Below are positions 62,968-64,000 of a DNA stretch of 64,000 nucleotides, in pieces; the first letter of the stretch is position 1, and each line of letters begins with the position of its first letter. Made by a program: the position numbers and the translations under genes. Origin of the DNA: CAVTWS01 sp963732655 (GTDB lineage Bacteria > Actinomycetota > Acidimicrobiia > Acidimicrobiales > SHLQ01); assembly GCA_963732655.1 (NCBI GenBank), contig CAVTAI010000013.1, forward strand, positions 310,001-374,000, read 5' to 3'. The notes under the pieces are model-generated. The model saw only the letters and a program-made list of their open reading frames with translations. It ran no database searches and was not told the origin of the DNA.

Positions 62968-64000
62968 GTGTACGTGGGGTACAGCGAGGAACACGAGGCG
63001 CTGCGCCAGGAGCTCCGGGCCTACTACGGGCAGTTGCTGACACCGGAGGTGAAGGACTCTCTCGCCCACAGCGGCGGCATCGGTCCGCACGTCCGCAGCG
63101 TGTGGAAGCAGATGTGCCAGGACGGCTGGGCCGGGATCGGCTGGCCCGAGGAGTACGGCGGCCAGAACCGTTCGGCGATCGAGCAGTTCATCTTCTTCGA
63201 CGAGTCGATGCGGGCCGGGGCGCCGGTGCCGATGCTGACCATCAACACCGTCGGCCCGACCATCATGAAACACGGAACGCAGGAGCAGAAGGACTACTTC
63301 CTCCCGAAGATCCTCGCCGGCGACATCCACTTCGCCATCGGGTATTCAGAGCCCGAGGCCGGCACCGATCTGGCCAACCTCAAGACCCGCGCCGACATCG
63401 ACGGCGACGAGCTGATCGTCAACGGTCAGAAGCTCTGGACCTCGCTGGCCTCGGATGCGGATTGGTGCTGGCTCGCCGTGCGCACGAACCAGAACGTCAA
63501 GAAGCACCAGGGCATCTCGATTGTGCTGATGCCGCTCAAGGACGACCACGGCAACCGCACCCCGGGTATCGACGTCCAGCCGCTCACGCTGATTGGCGAG
63601 CACGACATCAACGCCGTGTACTACACCGACGTGCGGGTGCCGGTGTCCAACGTGGTGCTCGGGGTCGACCAGGGCTGGACCCTCATCACCGGCCAGCTCA
63701 ACCACGAGCGGGTCACCCTGTGCTCGTCGGGGGTGCTCGAGCGGATGCTCAACAGCGTGCTCGACTGGGCCACCGAGACCCGTATGGCCGACGGTCGGCG
63801 CGTCGCCGATCAGGAGTGGGTCCAGATGAACCTGGCCCGCGTCTACGCCGGGTTGGAGTTCCTCAAGCTCATCAACTGGAAGGTCGCCTGGTCGGCCGCC
63901 AACAACCGGCTCGATGTCGCCGACGCCTCGAGCATAAAGGTGCATGGCACCGAGATGAACATGACGGCCATCAAGCTGCTGTCCGACATCATGGGCGCCG
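62968..64000 (+). CDS. Acyl-CoA dehydrogenase, 3' partial
   Basis: The frame runs open to the end of the window (344 codons). Motifs: GWAGIGWPEEYGGQ, IGYSEPEAGTDLANLKT (FAD/substrate loop), VNGQKLWTSLASDADW, and VDQGWTLITGQLNHERVTL. It resembles the larger FadE-type dehydrogenases of actinobacterial lipid or steroid catabolism. GTG 62968 has GAGGGA 7 nt upstream. An ATG at 62960 is out of frame. The partner subunit, if any, lies beyond the window. Confidence 0.92.
   Translation, partial: MYVGYSEEHEALRQELRAYYGQLLTPEVKDSLAHSGGIGPHVRSVWKQMCQDGWAGIGWPEEYGGQNRSAIEQFIFFDESMRAGAPVPMLTINTVGPTIMKHGTQEQKDYFLPKILAGDIHFAIGYSEPEAGTDLANLKTRADIDGDELIVNGQKLWTSLASDADWCWLAVRTNQNVKKHQGISIVLMPLKDDHGNRTPGIDVQPLTLIGEHDINAVYYTDVRVPVSNVVLGVDQGWTLITGQLNHERVTLCSSGVLERMLNSVLDWATETRMADGRRVADQEWVQMNLARVYAGLEFLKLINWKVAWSAANNRLDVADASSIKVHGTEMNMTAIKLLSDIMGA

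Overview
The window is GC-rich (roughly two thirds G+C by eye), gene-dense chromosomal DNA. Many genes start with GTG, 1-14 nt overlaps between consecutive genes are common, and the families present point to an actinobacterium: an F420-type luciferase-like oxidoreductase, an actinobacterial-type XylA, a Cgl0159-like inositol-cluster aldolase, and ABC lipoproteins with Asp/Thr linkers. A heliorhodopsin and the abundance of acyl-CoA and carbohydrate catabolism suggest an aquatic Acidimicrobiia-like bacterium. That placement is inference.

Layout. 1-10050: inositol uptake and catabolism operon (ABC permease and ATPase, IolC, aldolase, IolB, a Gfo/Idh dehydrogenase, IolD, IolG, ROK kinase). 10066-12107: PhyH dioxygenase and SDR on the minus strand. 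12263-17214: a lipoprotein binding protein, a DapB-like dehydrogenase, an amidohydrolase and an acyl-CoA synthetase on the plus strand. 17264-20787: divergent xylA against epimerase-xylB. 20777-24595: minus-strand inositol-phosphatase-like gene, SDR and a heteromeric acyl-CoA dehydrogenase pair. 24646-27883: acyl-CoA dehydrogenase, CoA transferase and TauD dioxygenase. 27940-28807: a short element with perfect 20-bp terminal inverted repeats around a broken DUF6431-type gene. 29077-33796: CoA ligase, dioxygenase, carboxymuconolactone-decarboxylase-like protein, Rieske oxygenase and a small partner protein. 33829-37392: a graveyard of gene fragments around one intact SDR, then a frameshifted amidohydrolase. 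37428-38298: HTH-nucleotidyltransferase pair. 38288-44295: LLM oxidoreductase, cydAB, a kinase-like protein and an MFS transporter. 44285-48764: beta-hexosaminidase, an SCP2-PhyH fusion and a sulfatase. 48765-55197: a branched-chain-type ABC importer built from fused proteins (MFS-LivF, LivH-LivM-LivG, binding lipoprotein). 55401-57483: SDR, a DoxX-like protein and heliorhodopsin. 57693-62751: a second, unfused Liv system. 62968-64000: an acyl-CoA dehydrogenase running off the window.

The overall theme is scavenging of polyols, pentoses, sulfated amino sugars and lipid-like or carboxylic substrates through high-affinity ABC uptake and CoA-thioester chemistry, using several Fe(II)/2-oxoglutarate-type and Rieske oxygenases. 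Three features stand out: in-frame tandem repeats carrying hairpins inside four metabolic genes, the fused MFS-ABC and permease-ATPase importer, and the heliorhodopsin next to a Liv operon. About a dozen places show single-base frame breaks, several in short G/C runs. Some or most may be sequencing errors, and this limits every pseudogene call here.
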